Below are positions 11,500 through 25,500 of a DNA stretch of 51,915 nucleotides, piece by piece (the stretch's first letter is position 1; each line of letters starts with the position of its first letter). A program made the translations under genes and the position numbers. The DNA is from Diplocarpon mali. Taxonomy: Eukaryota > Ascomycota > Leotiomycetes > Helotiales > Drepanopezizaceae. The DNA is taken from contig JAENRP010000312.1 of NCBI GenBank assembly GCA_024741835.1, forward strand, positions 1-51,915, given 5' to 3'. The notes beneath the pieces are model-generated. The model worked only from the letters and a program-made list of their open reading frames with translations, was not told where the DNA came from and did no database searches.

Positions 11500-13150
11500 A
11501 TCTTTTAGCAAACTTAAATTAAACTTTTAGTAGAATTCGGAATTCTACTCTTAGGCCTGGCTTATAAGTAGGAGGATAAAAAGACATCTTTAAATAACTT
11601 AAGGCTATTACTTACTTTTTTAATATTAATACTAGAAAATATTGAAAATAGTAATAATTTTAAACTTTTTATTAACCCTTTATTTAAATCTTTTTAAACT
11701 CGTTTTAATCACTTTAAGATTAACTCGGATTTTAAACGTTCTTTAAGCCCTTTTGAATTTTAAAGTACTCCTTTTAGTAATTAATCTTATAATATTAAAG
11801 CTTTCCCTTTACCTCTTATAGATTTTATCAACTTAAACGGTTAGTATAAAACGATAATGGCCGTATTTAAGGCTATTACTAGTCATTTTCCCTTCTTTAG
11901 TTCCCTTAGCGCTCTTTACTTTATAGGCGCTAATATTACTAATTTCCTTAAGTAATATAAGGAAACTTATTACGATTTTGGTATTATATAAGAGGATATG
12001 ATCTTTTAACTTCCTTGCTATTATAATTATATAAGTAAAGATATTATCAAATTCCTTTTTAAATGGAAAACGCATAGTTTATAAGAACTCTTTATTAAGG
12101 CTCTTAAGTCTGAATTTTAAGAATTTGATAGATAGCAGATTCGCGATACTCTAGCTTTCTTAAAGGAATTTATTCTAGTTACTTAAACTCCTAAGGAACT
12201 TAAGAACTACTATCGGACTTTTACTTATATATCGAATACTTTAATTAGCTAGAAAATACTTAGCGAAGTTAAAAGAGGCCGCCTTTTCTTACTTAAATTA
12301 CCTATTAGCCTTTGAAATAAGATTATTAAGCATTTTAAGATTAATAAGTAAGACCTTATAACCTTTGCCTTATTTAAGGAATTCTTAGCCTTTACTTTAA
12401 AATCAGATCTTAATAATAGAACTATTAATACTATAGAATAGGAAAAAGCCCTTACTCCCTTTTATACTAAAGACCTTAAGAGCCTGGTCTAAGAGCATTC
12501 GAAGGCTTTGGAAGTTATAGAGAAGGTAAAGAAGAACCTAGTGGTTATACCTTTTACTTATAGGCCTGATTTAAGAGTAAGATCTAACCTTAGAATTAAG
12601 GAACTTAAGACTTAATTTGCAAAACTCTGAATTTAAAGCTTAGAAATTAGGATTAATAATCTCTTATAAGAAAAATAGTATATTTCTTAATTTAGTAATA
12701 GATAAAACTCGGCTATTATAAGCCAATTTAGTAGTTCCTATTACTAAACTCCTGCTTTTTATCATTTGGAATAACTAGTTAATATAAGAACGCAATAGCT
12801 GGCTAAAGAAGGAGGAATTGATCCTAATTAATATTCTGCTAATATTAATACTATAAGGTATTAAGGAAACGGCAATAGAAGACGACTAACTTGCAACTTT
12901 TGCAATAATAAAGAACCCAACTGCGCTCTATATAAGTACTATAATAATTGTCCTCTTTTCTATCGTTTTATTAATACTAGGGTTATATATATTAATAAGT
13001 ATAAGATACTTTGTATTAAAGATCCTAGGTCAGATGCTATCCCTATTAAAAAATACTAAAATCGTTTATAGCTATAGACTATTCGAATAATGATATATAG
13101 TATAAAGTAGGACAAGGATTTGGCCGAATGGAAGCGCATTATTAAAATCA
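11500..13150 (+). pseudogene. GypA gag relic
   Basis: A long frame readable through TAA/TAG codons. From about 11850 it gives a gag-like helical domain (MAVFKAITSHFPFFSSLSAL, later YNYISKDIIKFLF.W and LK.EF.EFDR.QIRDTLAFL). It ends with a Cys-rich segment, CNFCNNKEPNCALYKYYNNC (about 12886-12950), resembling a damaged CCHC zinc knuckle. The 23-bp palindrome at 12556-12578 is read in frame as TYRPDLRV. Gag forms the particle and binds RNA. The minus-strand ORF at 11833-12075 is a shadow of this frame. Confidence 0.75.
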
Positions 13151-13899
13151 ACTTTAAGGTCCTAACTTATATATATATAGGTCTAGCTAGCAATCTACTT
13201 AAAGGAGTGCTTATTAATTAAACTTCGAACCAGATTGCTACTAAAGTTAAGGGAATCTCTATTTTAAAGTAGGTTAATAATAATATATCTATTAATATTA
13301 ATACTACTTCTATATTTAAAAACCCTTAAAATACTTAGCGTCCTTCTAGATTTACTACTCTTTTAATACTAATAAAACTAGCCAAAGTCTAGAAATCAAT
13401 ATATATAACTTAAGAATCTTAATATAGAGTCTAAACGCTAAAAGATACCTAATAATCTAAAACTATAGTAAATAAGGATAAAGCCAATATAGTAGATAAA
13501 TTGATTAAAGATATAATAGACGAAGATGGCTTTAAGCTTAAAGATTAAGAAGTTGAAGTTATTACATAGACCCCTAACCTTAAACAAAAGAGATAGATAT
13601 TAAAATAGGAAAAATTTATTAATAAATACGCTAGTTCAATTATAATAGAGAAAGCTATAGAGAATGTTATAGCCTAGCAAATTAACCTTACGTTTAAAGA
13701 CCTATTTAATTTAATTAGACGCTTTAATAAAGTGCTAAGAAAGCATATCCCAATTGCCTTTAAAGATTTGAATAATAATAAGAAAATAGAAATTATAATG
13801 CAAAAAAACTCTAAGAAGCACTTAGCCTTAATCAAATGTCTTTAGATTATAGAAGACAAAGGAACTTAAAGGTACTATAATATTATAGTAATAGCTTTA

Positions 13900-16800
13900 A
13901 TATCTTAAAATATTAATCGAAATTATTTAATAGTTATAATAAAAAGCCTTATTATTATTTATTCTATAAAAGAATTAGTTAAAGCAAAGGCTCTAATCGA
14001 TTATAATTTAAAAGTTAATATAATAATTAGAAAAGTGGCGGAAATAGCTTAATTGACTATTGTTAGCGATCGACTCCTTATTTATTCGACTATCTTTAGA
14101 TCGAAATATAATTTTAATAAATAGGTGAAAAATATAAAGGTTAGAGTTAGAGGAATCGTTAATTATATTAACTTTCTAATAATAGAGAATTCTTTAAATA
14201 ATATTCTTTTAAAAATGCCCTTTATTTTAAAATCCTAGCTAATATTTAACTATCTTAAAGATAGTCTTATAAAAGCTAGTATTTAAAATATAGATCGATC
14301 TTTAAAAGGATAAATAGTTATTGCAAGAGATATAGCCGAATTTTAAAATAAGGTTTTAAGAAACGATTAGCTAGTATAAGGGCTAGGCTTAATATTAGTA
14401 AAGGAAAGCACTTAGCAAGGAATTATAGCAAAAGAAAGGTAAGTTTGCCGATTTTAAATAATAGCGATTTAACTTATAGTCTTAGACTAGGAGTCAAATC
14501 TGGAATTTTATAAAATAGTATAATCGGCGTTTTATCGGCTTAACAATTAAGAAAAAAGAAAAATAAGGTAGAAAAGAGAGTTTATTTTATAAATTTCGAC
14601 AATTTACTAATTATTTTAAAAAACTTAAAAACCACTTATAAGCTAGACCTGCGAGTGAAAAATAATAAAATTACTAACGATTTTTCTATTTATATACTTT
14701 AAATTAATAACTTAGAAAATCTTTTATTTATTTTTAAAAAGGAAAATTCGGACCGTTTTATAGGATTTAATAAAAAAGGAAAGAAGTAGAGAAGCTTAAT
14801 ATTAGCTAATATTCGAATTATATATAAAAGTAAGGCTAATAAAGTATAACTAGTAGATTAGGGAATCTCTAATAGCTTAAAGCTTAGAGGATTAGATGAT
14901 TGGTTTAAATAAGATAAGAAGCTTCGACTTCTAAAGCTAGGTAGTAAATTTAATAAATTCATTATAAGCAGATTTTCTAATAAACCTATTAGATATTAGC
15001 TAATAAAAGAATGTTTTAATATGCTAAAAATTAGAAAAGACTTAATAGAGTAAGAACGCGAACTACTTTATAAAACCTTAATAAATCGAAAGGACGCCTT
15101 AACTTTTGACTAGACAGAACTAAGCCAGATTCGAGAAGAGATCACGCCTTATATTAAAATTAAAATAATACCCTATAAAGCCTAGTAAGAGAAAACATTC
15201 AAAGTCCCTAAAGCTCTTTAAGAAAAGGTAATTGAAATATTAAAGGATAGGCTGAAGCAAGGTATTCTTAAGTTCTATAATAGCCTTTATAAGAACAAAT
15301 GGTTCTTAATTACTAAGAAAGAGAAAGGAACTTATAAATTAATAATAGTAGTTGTAAAGATGAACTAAGTAACTATTAAGGACGCTAATATTCCTTTAAA
15401 TATAGATAAGTTCTTAAATGAATTTGTAAGATTAACCTATAGCTCTCTTATTAACTTCTTCTTTAGATACAATCAATTTATCCTTAATATTAAATCGAAA
15501 GATATAATAGCAATTTAAACCCCTTTTAAGCTACTTCAAATGATAAGATTACCTTAAAGGGTTATAAATTCGATTGCTCAATTTGTTTAAGTAATCTATA
15601 AGATACTAGTAGATTATATACCTAATATTATACTCCCTTATATAGACGATATAGGAGTAAAAGGATTAAGATCATTTTATAATTATAAAGAAGTTCTCCT
15701 TAGTATATAATGATTTATAATAGAATATATTTAAAACTTAGATTAAGTGCTTATACGATTTAAAAGGGTAGGAGTAATAGTTAGTCCGAAGTTATAATAC
15801 TATCTTCTATCGATGGAAATTGTTGGTTTTATTACTAATTCTAATAGCCGAAGTCCTTAGAGGGCTAAAGTACTTAAAATCGACGAATAGAAGAGGTATA
15901 ATAATATGGCAAAAGCTTGCGTATTTATTAGCGTTATAGTATACTATCGCATTTAAATTAAGGATTTCGTTAAAAAGGCAGCACTTATTTACGCCTTATT
16001 TCAGAAAGGGGCTGAGTTTTAATAAGAGGAACCCTAAATAGAGGCTATGAACCAACTAAAGCAAGTATTGCTTAAAGCACTATATTTAATTAAAATAGAC
16101 TATAGAGCCGACGCTAGGCCAATTATACTAATAGTTAACGCAAGCTTAATCAAATAGGGTACTATCCTTTAATAAGCTAATAGCTAATAGAAAAGACATC
16201 TAGCTCGCTTTAAAAGTGGTCTTTAAAATCTAATAGAGATAAAGTATAATACTATTAAATAGGAATATAAAGGAGCTTTAAAAGTAATGAAAAAGATAAG
16301 AAGCGACCTTTATAATACTTACTTTATCCTTGAAACTGATACTAAAGTGCTAATAGAACAATTAAATAAAGCTGCAAGCGACCTATTAAGAGCCTTACTA
16401 ATAAAATGGATTACTTAAATAAGACTAATAGACTTTAAAGTTAAATATATTCTAGGAATAAAAAACACTACTACTAACGGCCTTTTAAGAAGAACTCGTT
16501 CCTACCCCTTTGATTTAATTAAAGAAGATAAAATAGATATTAATAAGTAGGTAGAGAACGAAGTTAGTTATCTATCGATATATCGCCTTAAAGGGATTCG
16601 ACTTGCGGTCCTAGCTTATAAGTTAAATAAGAGAATTTTATTACCTAACTACTTAAGTAACTCTAAAGAAATCGCAAAATTTTTAATTATACTTAAATAA
16701 CTAAGAACAGTTGCTTCTAAGGATTTTTAAAAGTTTAAAGCTAAAGCTCTGATTTATCTAATACAAGGATGGCGATTGTTTAAAAGGAGCAATAACTCAT

Positions 16801-18080
16801 TTCTTATACGGCTCTATTTGGATAATGAAAAACTAAGGGCCAAGGCTATCTAGGATATTTATAAGGAGCTAAGTCCACTTACTACCGACTCTTAAGAAAA
16901 TTCTTTTGGAAAGGCTCTTTTAAGGACTGTAAAGCTTTTGTAAAGAGTTGCGTCCTTTATTAGAAACGAAAACCTAGTTATAAAGAAAATCCCCTATTCC
17001 TAACCTGGCTATTAGGCCTTTTTTATAAAGTCAGTCTTAATATTATATAAGTACTAATAACTGAAAATAGGATTATATATTTTATTTTAGCAAAGGAAGA
17101 CCTATTAAAATGGCTTAAAGGACGACCTTTAAGATCTGCTAACTTTGAATCTATTGCAAAGTTCCTTTAGGAAGACGTAGTCTATTGCTATAGACTTTTT
17201 AATAGATTAACTATTAATAGAGGCCTTAAAAATAAAGGAGTAGTTAAAGCTTTTTTATAAAAATATAGCATTAAATGAGTTCAAATCTTAGCGTATAATT
17301 CGAAAGCTAATAGAGTAGTAGAGCAAGGATATTATAACATTCTTAATAAGCTATTTAAAGTTACTTATAAAGGATTTAAGAATTGAATAAAATACTTTTA
17401 TAAAATACTTTTTACTTATCGAACGATAATTTATAAACTAATTAAAGTTATACTATTTTTCCTTATCTATAGTAGAAAGGCATAGCTCCCTTTTAAATCT
17501 TAATAGCTTATTTAGAGATTATTCAATTATAGTCAAATTTAGAACTGTTTTAATTTGCTTATAATAAGATGCTAATAACTTAAGCTCTAAGATATAGATA
17601 TAAAGGAAATTATTCTATAAAAGAAATAATATTAAGAAAAAGCTAAGGAAGCATAGGCTGCTTCTAAAGTACTTAAAACGCATCCTATTTAAAAAGATGA
17701 TCTTATCCTAGTCTATGATATTATAAGAAGTATTAATATATTAGTAAATACTAAACTTAACTATCGATAGCTTAGCCTATTTAAAGTTAAATCTAAGTAG
17801 AAAGAAAAGGGATACTATTCTCTTTAGGAACTTAATAGAGTCGATATTAAAGGAACCTTCATAGCTAACTAACTAAAGTACTTTTATCGATACGATTAGA
17901 CCTTATTCCCTTTAGAAGACGAATCAGAAATTGATATAACCTTTGAATCTTTTATAAGAACCGACGGCGATATAAGCAATTTTGAACCTTCGGATAAAGA
18001 CTAAGATTTTTCCAACTTAACCTATAAGCTAATCCTGTAAGTAAAGAATATTAAAATACCTAATTAATCGCAACCTTAAG
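13900..18080 (+). pseudogene. GypA pol relic: protease, RT, RNase H, integrase
   Basis: In order. Protease about 13960-14330 (KALIDYNLKVNIIIRKVAE, catalytic DSG replaced by DYN). RT about 15060-15900, with WFLITKKEKGTYKLI, then SLINFFFRYNQ where the first catalytic Asp is lost, and PYIDDIGVKG with the DD pair intact. RNase H about 15950-16500. Integrase about 16850-17450, with VVEQGYY retaining the Glu but LTIN where an Asp is expected. An integrase C-terminal strand domain ends near 17950. Protease-RT-RH-IN is the Ty3/gypsy order. Two in-frame palindromes lie between protease and RT (14472-14494 and 14634-14656). Many stop codons; inactive. Confidence 0.88.
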
Positions 18081-18459
18081 TTATTATTCTTAAAATATCT
18101 AAAGAATGTAGATAGGAATACTAAATGATTTCCTAGCCTATTAATTATCCTACCTTCCTTTAATCCTTGTTTTTACATTTTCGGCAAGGTCGCCTCCTTT
18201 ATTATTTAAGATATGGATCTTTTAGGATTACTTTAAATTCTTGCCTACTTTAACTTATTTTGCATTTTTAATATTAGCCTTTAATTATAGTATTTCTATT
18301 ACTTTCCTTAAATAATAAATAAAAAGTCCAATTTCCTTAATATATATATAGTAAACCTATTGCAGCTTATATGCCCTTTTAATTCTTACATCCTATTGAA
18401 TTCTCTTATTTATACTCCTTATCTTTTATAAGCAATATACCTTTAAAGAACTTATAAAT
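18081..18459. other. Non-coding spacer between GypA pol and ORF X
   Basis: T-rich sequence without a convincing frame. It contains the 16-base word TTTATTATTTAAGATA at 18198-18213, which recurs at 26372-26387, just before the 3' LTR. The bases after the first copy (TGGATC) resemble an LTR start only weakly. Confidence 0.5.
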
Positions 18460-21400
18460 GGTTTTACCTACTATAATAGGGGATAAATAAATACTAGTTA
18501 TAAACTTTTCTTAAGATAGTAGAGCTATTGTATTATTAAAGAACTTCAAATCGACCTACGCAGCCTTAAGAGATATAGAGTAATAAAAACTCCTTTTAGC
18601 TTACGCGAATGCTATTAATAACCTTTTAACCTAAGTGGCCCTTAGAATTCTTTAATTTAACAACTTCCTAATTAAAGAATTAAGACTAAAGGGAATCTTT
18701 AAAGAGGAATTCTTAGCTAACGCAGATTAATATATAACTTTGACTAACACTTTTAAAATAAACTAAGATAAAAGAGAAGAATTTATTTAACAATTAGATA
18801 ATTTAGCTATTAATAAGAGAGGACTCCTATTTTATTTACGCTTCTTAATAAATATTGATTCTAATAATAGAAGATAAGTATTATTAAAAATTCTTAAGGA
18901 AAATACTCCTACTGCTAGAGCTATTTAGATTCTTAATTTCTTTATTATTTAGGAAAGAGTAGTAAAATTCTAAGGCAATCGAATTTGCAATTGCAAATTT
19001 ATAGGCCTATCTAATACAGTACTTATAGCAGCTAATAGGGCTATAAAAAGATTAAATTAAGCTACAAATATTACCCTATTTAATAGTATTATTATTAATA
19101 TACTAAGGCTCTGCGCCTTTGCTTATAGTTTACTTATTTTAAAAGAGAACTAGACTCTTATAATAGGGTTTGGACGAGATTTCTTTAATAATAAAGAAGG
19201 GAATTGGTTATTTATAGTTAAGCCTACTTTGAAATTCGCTTCTTAACTTAAAGATATAATAAGTGCTAAACTATATAATTTGACTTGCGGTCTTAGACTA
19301 AGAGTTAGAAACGAGAATTTTAAAACTAGACCTAATTTGCCTCTTATTAAAATGATTTTAAAAACTGCTGCTAAATAAACTACTTAAACGCTTAGCGCAG
19401 CCTCTTTAGAATTTTCGGAATCTTTAAGGGACTCTCCTTTAATTAAACGACCTATTTTAACTTAACCTTTAAAAAGGATAGATCGTTTAATAGCCACTTT
19501 AGCTAATTTGCAATTTAAAACTAAAGGATTGCGCGCTCGCTTAAACTCTTTCTTTAATAACTTAAAGGAGCTAGTTCTTAACTTCTTTATATTTATATGC
19601 AACTATTTTAAAAATAATAATATAAAGGAAGACCCTATTCCTACTGCTTTAAAGATAATTAAAAGAGCTATTAAATAGATTTAATAGTTTATCTTAAATA
19701 AGTTCGCCCTTATAGATATTATTCAATTCTTTAATAATTATAGAAGTTAAGAATCTAGTCTTTTAAATACTAAGTAAGACTATTTTATCTTATAAGAAAG
19801 AGAATATAAAGAGGAATCTATTAATTAGGATATTTGTAATTATAGCAATATGCTTTAATCGGTTATTCTTAACCTTAAGCTTAGAGAATGATATAATATT
19901 TAAGTGTCCTTTGCAATAAAAACTCGCTTTTAATAGTATCTTCTTAGCGTAGGAATCGAAAGGAGAAGACTTTACGACCTTTATATTCGCTCTCTTTCGA
20001 TTTACTATAATCTTAATTATAAAGGATTTAATATTAACGAAACTATTAAATACTTTAAACTTCTTTATATAGTAGAAGATATTGATCTTTTTCTAATCTA
20101 CTTTGATAATTAATTCTTTATCTCTTTAAGGATATGTAAATCTAACCTATTAATAATAGAAGTATCTTTAAGTGCTATAAAATTCAGGGCTAATCCCGAA
20201 GCCTTAAAAGTATTAAAGCCAATTAAATGGAATAATTCCTTCTTATTAATATTATTAAGTAATAAATAGCAGAAGGAAATAGAAGAAGAAGGGTTAATTA
20301 TAATACTTAAACCCTTTGGATACCGCTTCCTAACCGACAATTTTACTACTAATAATAGTACTTTTATAAGTATATTCCTCTCTATTATAAGATAAGAAGT
20401 AGAGATATATCTTTATTACTTCTATCCTATAAATAGCGCGACCTCTATACCTTTTTATTTTCTTTATAATATGATATTTAATCTTATTTAATAAGTCCTT
20501 TAAATGTACTATAGACTCTACTTCTTAGCTATAATAGTGAGAAGTAGAGGAACCTATTAGCTTATAGCCTACCTTAAACCTCTTTAATTAATTAGCCTTA
20601 GTCTTTATAGTCAAGTCGTTTCGATAAAGAGAGATATAAGTACTACTAATAAAGAAAATCCGATTTTTACTCGCGGTCCTAGCCTGCGAGTCAATTTTAT
20701 TAGAAAGTAAGTCTTAGATTATCAGATCCTATTAATCGGATAAAGGCCAGCTTTTAAAAGTCTTAATAGGTAAGTCGGCTCTTAATCGAATATAAAACTC
20801 ACTCTATTTGTAAAGAAGATAAGTTGATAGACTTCTTAAGCATTCGGTTTAAAATCTCAACTAGCTTAAATAACTGTAAAATTAAAGTAAAAGGAGATCT
20901 TGCGACCTATTACTAATAATAGCAATCTAATTATAGTAATAATAAAATAGGGATACCTTCTTAAAATGCTTTCGGATAATTCTTATAAGATTAGTGGTTT
21001 TATAGCCTTTTGCAATAACTATACGGCCATCTATAATAAGAATACCTTAGAAAATAAGACTTAAATCTTTAATTTTATCTTTTCAATCTTTACTTTAAAG
21101 TAACCTCTATTACTTTAATAGATTAATGCAAGTAGAACCACTATACCTTTTAAGGTAGCTTTTCATCTTAAGAACTATAGTAGCCTCTTTAAAGCTATTA
21201 TTAATTAACGCTTTTAAACGGATCTATTAATTATAATCGAAGTATAGGAGTTGTTTCTTCTTAATAAAGACAAATTGAAAATCCACCTTATAGAATATAA
21301 TCAGAAGCTCTTTAACGCCCTTATTAAGGCTTAGACAAATATTATAAACATTAAGTCGCTTCTTTATAGACTTAAGTCTTAGGAATAATATAATAAAGTA

Positions 21401-22090
21401 AATACTATTTAAGAGCCTAATGCACTAATTGATAAAGGCATTATTATAAGAAAATTCGGAAAAGAGATAAACTAATATAAAACTGAGGGGAGACAATACA
21501 AGAATAGGCCTAAGGGAAGACCTAAAAACAAGAGGAGGAAGTACCACAAGCGGGCTCTCCTAGACAAGATGTTAGGAACAAGTCCCAAGTATGGGGTATA
21601 TTCAGTACTATGGCGACACGCGCTGTCTCTATATACAGAAGGTGGCCCTTTTATCCTCCTACCGGCCTGCGCCGATCATGTGATATATGTCACGAGACCT
21701 ATCCATCTCAGGTCTCCACACTAAGACGCTAGTATAGTATTAGATCCTAATTTGGGAATTAATCTCCTATTTTTACCCTTAAGCTTAAAAACGCCAAGAC
21801 TGACTCGCGAGCCCGGCCTGCGAGTAAGGTTAGACTCAGCTGGCTTAAGCCTATAAGATAGTTCGAATAAACCTTAGTTACCAAACCTAAAGGTATAAAT
21901 AGAGGTTCCTTTAATAGAGGCACTTGAATTAGAGAAATCGCTAAGAGGTAAGAATTAATATAAGAGAAGAAGATTCTAAAGTAATAATAGAACCGACAAT
22001 TGAGTTGAATAATCTGAAGAATCTAGCCTATTACCCTTAGAGAAGACTATTTAAAGGACTTACAAATTCGAATTGAATCTTTTTTAAGAT
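18460..22090 (+). pseudogene. ORF X: long unrecognised ORF of GypA, split by a solo LTR
   Basis: One plus-strand frame can be followed for about 1,000 codons from 18460 to 21475, broken only by TAA/TAG. After the solo LTR (21476-21720) a short tail continues to about 22090. Blocks are colinear with ORF Y: FSxDSRAI near 18502, TARAI.ILNFF near 18910, FLYNMIFNLI near 20455, YLKPL..SLYSQVVS near 20570, and NNYTAIYNKNTLENK near 21015. Palindromes at 19283, 20669 and 21803 are read in frame (LTCGLRLRV, FTRGPSLRV, LTREPGLRV). I recognise no domain, signal peptide or membrane segment. Its place after pol is that of env-like ORFs, but nothing in it supports an envelope function. The minus ORF at 20110-20340 is a shadow. 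Confidence 0.6.
21476..21720 (-). repeat. Solo GypA LTR inside ORF X
   Basis: 245 bp in minus orientation, from TGTGGAGACC to GTTTTATA, flanked by CTAA on both sides (21472-21475 and 21721-21724). This 4-bp duplication matches the size at the GypA copy B borders. It is the least mutated GypA LTR in the window and keeps GC-rich words such as CCGGCCTGCGCCGATC, so it is younger than its surroundings or escaped RIP. Confidence 0.92.
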
Positions 22091-22579
22091 TATCTACTTT
22101 CTATATACTAGCACCTCTTTATTCTCTATTTATTATTCTATTTTATATATATTCTTTACTCTACTTTATTCTTTATATAATCTATCCTTTAATTATTTCC
22201 TTTATATGCAACTTTCTAACGCTTACCTTTGAAATATTATCCTTACCTTTGAAGAATTATTATTCACCAATTATAGGTCTTTATATATATTACACCCTAC
22301 TTTTATTCCTACTTCTAAGCTTATTATACCCACTTTTCCTTTGTATACTAGCGCGATTTCAAACTCTACAAATAAGCCTCTCCCTGCACTACGATTTTAC
22401 TTTTTTTACTTTTTCTATAACCCTACTAGACCTATAATACCAGCACTACTACTATTATCTTTTATTATCAATCTTTTCTAGTATAAGCCTCTTATATTAT
22501 TAATCTTTCTTAAATAATCATCTCTTCATTTAGAACTACCCTTCCTTATTAAAAAAATTTATTATAGCACTACTGAGCT
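22091..22579. other. T-rich spacer between ORF X and ORF Y
   Basis: Pyrimidine-rich on the plus strand with no convincing coding frame. The ORF at 22249-22437 is low-complexity Leu/Tyr/Phe and most likely chance. The stretch could hold the promoter or leader of ORF Y, but no specific signal is visible. Confidence 0.45.
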
Positions 22580-25500
22580 TAAGTAAGAAAGCCATACCTA
22601 AGAAGAATATATCAGTTGTAGCTTCAGGTAGCAAACCCTTAAATACCGCTAATAACAAACTAATATTAAAGGGTAACTTTTCATAAGATGGAAAAGCTCT
22701 AAGATCATTAGAAGATGTAATAAGCACTTATAGAACGTTAGGTAAAATAGAATAGTAAGTATTCCTAAACTTATTTATAGAAGTATTAAACTATAGAATT
22801 TCTACTATAGAAGAAGGATTTTTAGGCTTTAATGATTTTCTTAAGAATAAGCTTAAGATAAAAGGGATCGATTATGAAAAATTTCTATAAGAATATTAAA
22901 GGTATACTAATTCAATGGATTTGTTTCGGAAAAATCAAGATAAGAAGAATAAGTATATAAAAAGATTATTACAATTTATAAGTAGCACCTATAGTATACT
23001 TTTCCAGACCTACTTTATAACTGATATTACTACTAATAACGCCCTATAAGGGCTTAGCAAAATCTTTAAGATATACTAACCTATAGCAAAGGCTATACAA
23101 GTGTTAAATCATTTCACTATTTAAGAAGGTATGAAAAAGCTATAGGGAAATAGCATTAGAGGTAGAAAATTTATTAGGTTCTCAAGTACTATTATATACT
23201 CCACTATTTAAATTATAAAAGATAAACCCTTATAGTATGATAATTTTACACTTCTTGACCAAACTATTCTAGATATACTTAGCCTTTAATAGTTGCAATA
23301 TAGTCTACTTATTATAAAAGAAAAGATGACTTATCTTACTAAGTATACTATAAATTACTTTGATAATAAGTTAGAGAGATAGGAGTTTATTATCCCTATT
23401 ACCTTAAAAATGCTACTACCCTTAGTAGGAATAACTAATAAGGAGAATTTGACTTATAGGCCTGGCCTATAAGTGGAATCAGCATATAAGGAGGATATCC
23501 CTAAACTAGAGGTACTTATAATACTAGGAACTCAAGCAGCTGACCTACTTGACTACTAATCCTCTAACTCAGACGAATTTGAGTTACTATCCTTAGAAAT
23601 ACCTTAAATACTAATAGTAAAGAAAATAACTTGCGGGCCTAGCCTACGGGTTAATATATATAATATTATAGACTTAGAAGATGATTTATCTAATAAAGAA
23701 ATGGGCACTATTACTAATATGCTAGAAATTTTTAATAATATTAAGAAGGATACTGCTGATATTATATAATCTTTCCCTAATGATTTGCAAAAATTTATTC
23801 TCAAATTCTATAAGTTAATAATAAAGTGTTTAAGAAAAGAAGGTTAGGGAGAAGTCTTATTAGTATAGGAAGGGACGATAAGAGCTATTAAGCAGATTAT
23901 AAAACTGCTATAAGACGAATTTTCTATAGATAATATTATATAATTCTTTATTAAGTATAAGAAATTGAAGGGTGACTTCTATATTCTTAAGGAGAAATCT
24001 AAAGTTAATATAAATATCATTTCTATAGAATGTTATTAGGTCCCCTTTAATATAAAGATAATACTATAGTATAGCGATAGTTTTAAGATAGTAGTAATAC
24101 TAGAAATAAAGATAAGACTTGCAAAGTTTATAATAAGAATATTTAAGGACTTCAATTTTAAAAAGTTTTACGCCTTTTATAAATACTAATATGCGCAGTA
24201 CTATAGATTGGTAATAATAGGCCTTACTAATGAAGATATATCATCTAATATTTATAAATTTTATACCGCTAATAACCTGACCTTGTTTTTATTATATCTA
24301 GGAAATTATGCAATTGTAGCTACTAGCAATAGAATAGCAAACTAAGTCAAAAAGGATATATTATTAAGCTTCTTTAAGTTTAGAGTAGTACCTAAAGCCT
24401 TTAAATTATTCTATAATATTATATAGACCCTTGCTTAATATAATGCTATACTAACTATTAATAACTTTATATCATTTTATAGCAAAGGCTTTTTAAATAT
24501 GCCTAAGTTGTTTAGCTGCGCCTTTTTAAGCGCTATATATATATATAGTTATAGTAATTATAAAAAGAATTCATTTTTAATATTAGTATAAGAAGAACTA
24601 GAAATGTACTAATACTACTTCTAGACCTTAGATAAAAAGCCAAACCCCCCCTTTGCCTTCCTTTATAATATGACTTATAGCTTAATATAGCAGACCTTAA
24701 GAATGCACTATAGTCTATATCTTAGTGCTCTATTAACTTATTATAATTCTTTATATAAACTAGTAGCGTATCTTAAGCCTATATAGTTTATAGGCATTGA
24801 CTACTATTTGCAAATTGTTTCTACTAAGATTAATGCTAATATAAGATTCGTAAGATTGACTCCTAGGCCTAGCTTATAAGTCAATTCTCCTAATAGTAGA
24901 ACTATTAACTATTATATGATTCCTACTTGCTAAACAATCGACTAAGGAATTTGCTATATAAGAAAAGTCTTATAAGTCATTTATACTTATATCCTATTAT
25001 CTTAAAAACTCTTAATAGATCTTACTAAATCTAGTATAGAGCGCAGCTTAATAGAAAGAATTAAATACTAAAGATAGAACAATTCTAAAGGAATATATCT
25101 CTAATAAGACTATTCCATTCTCTATATTTATAAGACAAGGCACTTTTATTAACCTGGATTCCGATAGAAAGCCTAGGAAGGGTGGTTTTCTTATTATTAA
25201 TAATAATTATACAGAAGTTGTTAGCAATAATACGCTTGAGAATAGAGCTGATTTAAAAGATTTCCTTATCGACTCTATTAATATAAAGAAGCCTTAATTA
25301 TTAAAATAGGGCGTAGTAAGAGAATCTTTTACAAAGTTTTATATAACCCTTAGTATAACGAAAGGTAGTCTATTATCAAAGGCCCTTATAAGTAGAAGAT
25401 TATAGAATAATCTATTAGTAGTAATAACTATAAAGGATTTGTTTGCAAAAGATATATCTTAGCTAATAGCATATCTGAAGAAGTATAAATAAGAACTTTT

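Noticed and set aside
11833..12075. Minus-strand ORF as a gene.
   Set aside because: It is antisense to the GypA gag frame; RIP of sense codons to TAA/TAG leaves antisense stretches open by chance.
20110..20340. Minus-strand ORF as a gene.
   Set aside because: Antisense shadow of ORF X, whose plus frame aligns colinearly with ORF Y.
10626..21720. An 11-kb DNA transposon with 245-bp terminal inverted repeats (LTR-like ends at 10626 and, inverted, at 21476-21720).
   Set aside because: The solo LTR at 21476-21720 has its own CTAA duplication, and the 10626 LTR pairs with the one at 26390 through the GTAA duplication. The contents are gypsy gag-pol.
22249..22437. Leu/Phe/Tyr-rich ORF as a small membrane protein.
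   Set aside because: It is the expected translation of a T-rich spacer, without homology or a convincing start context.
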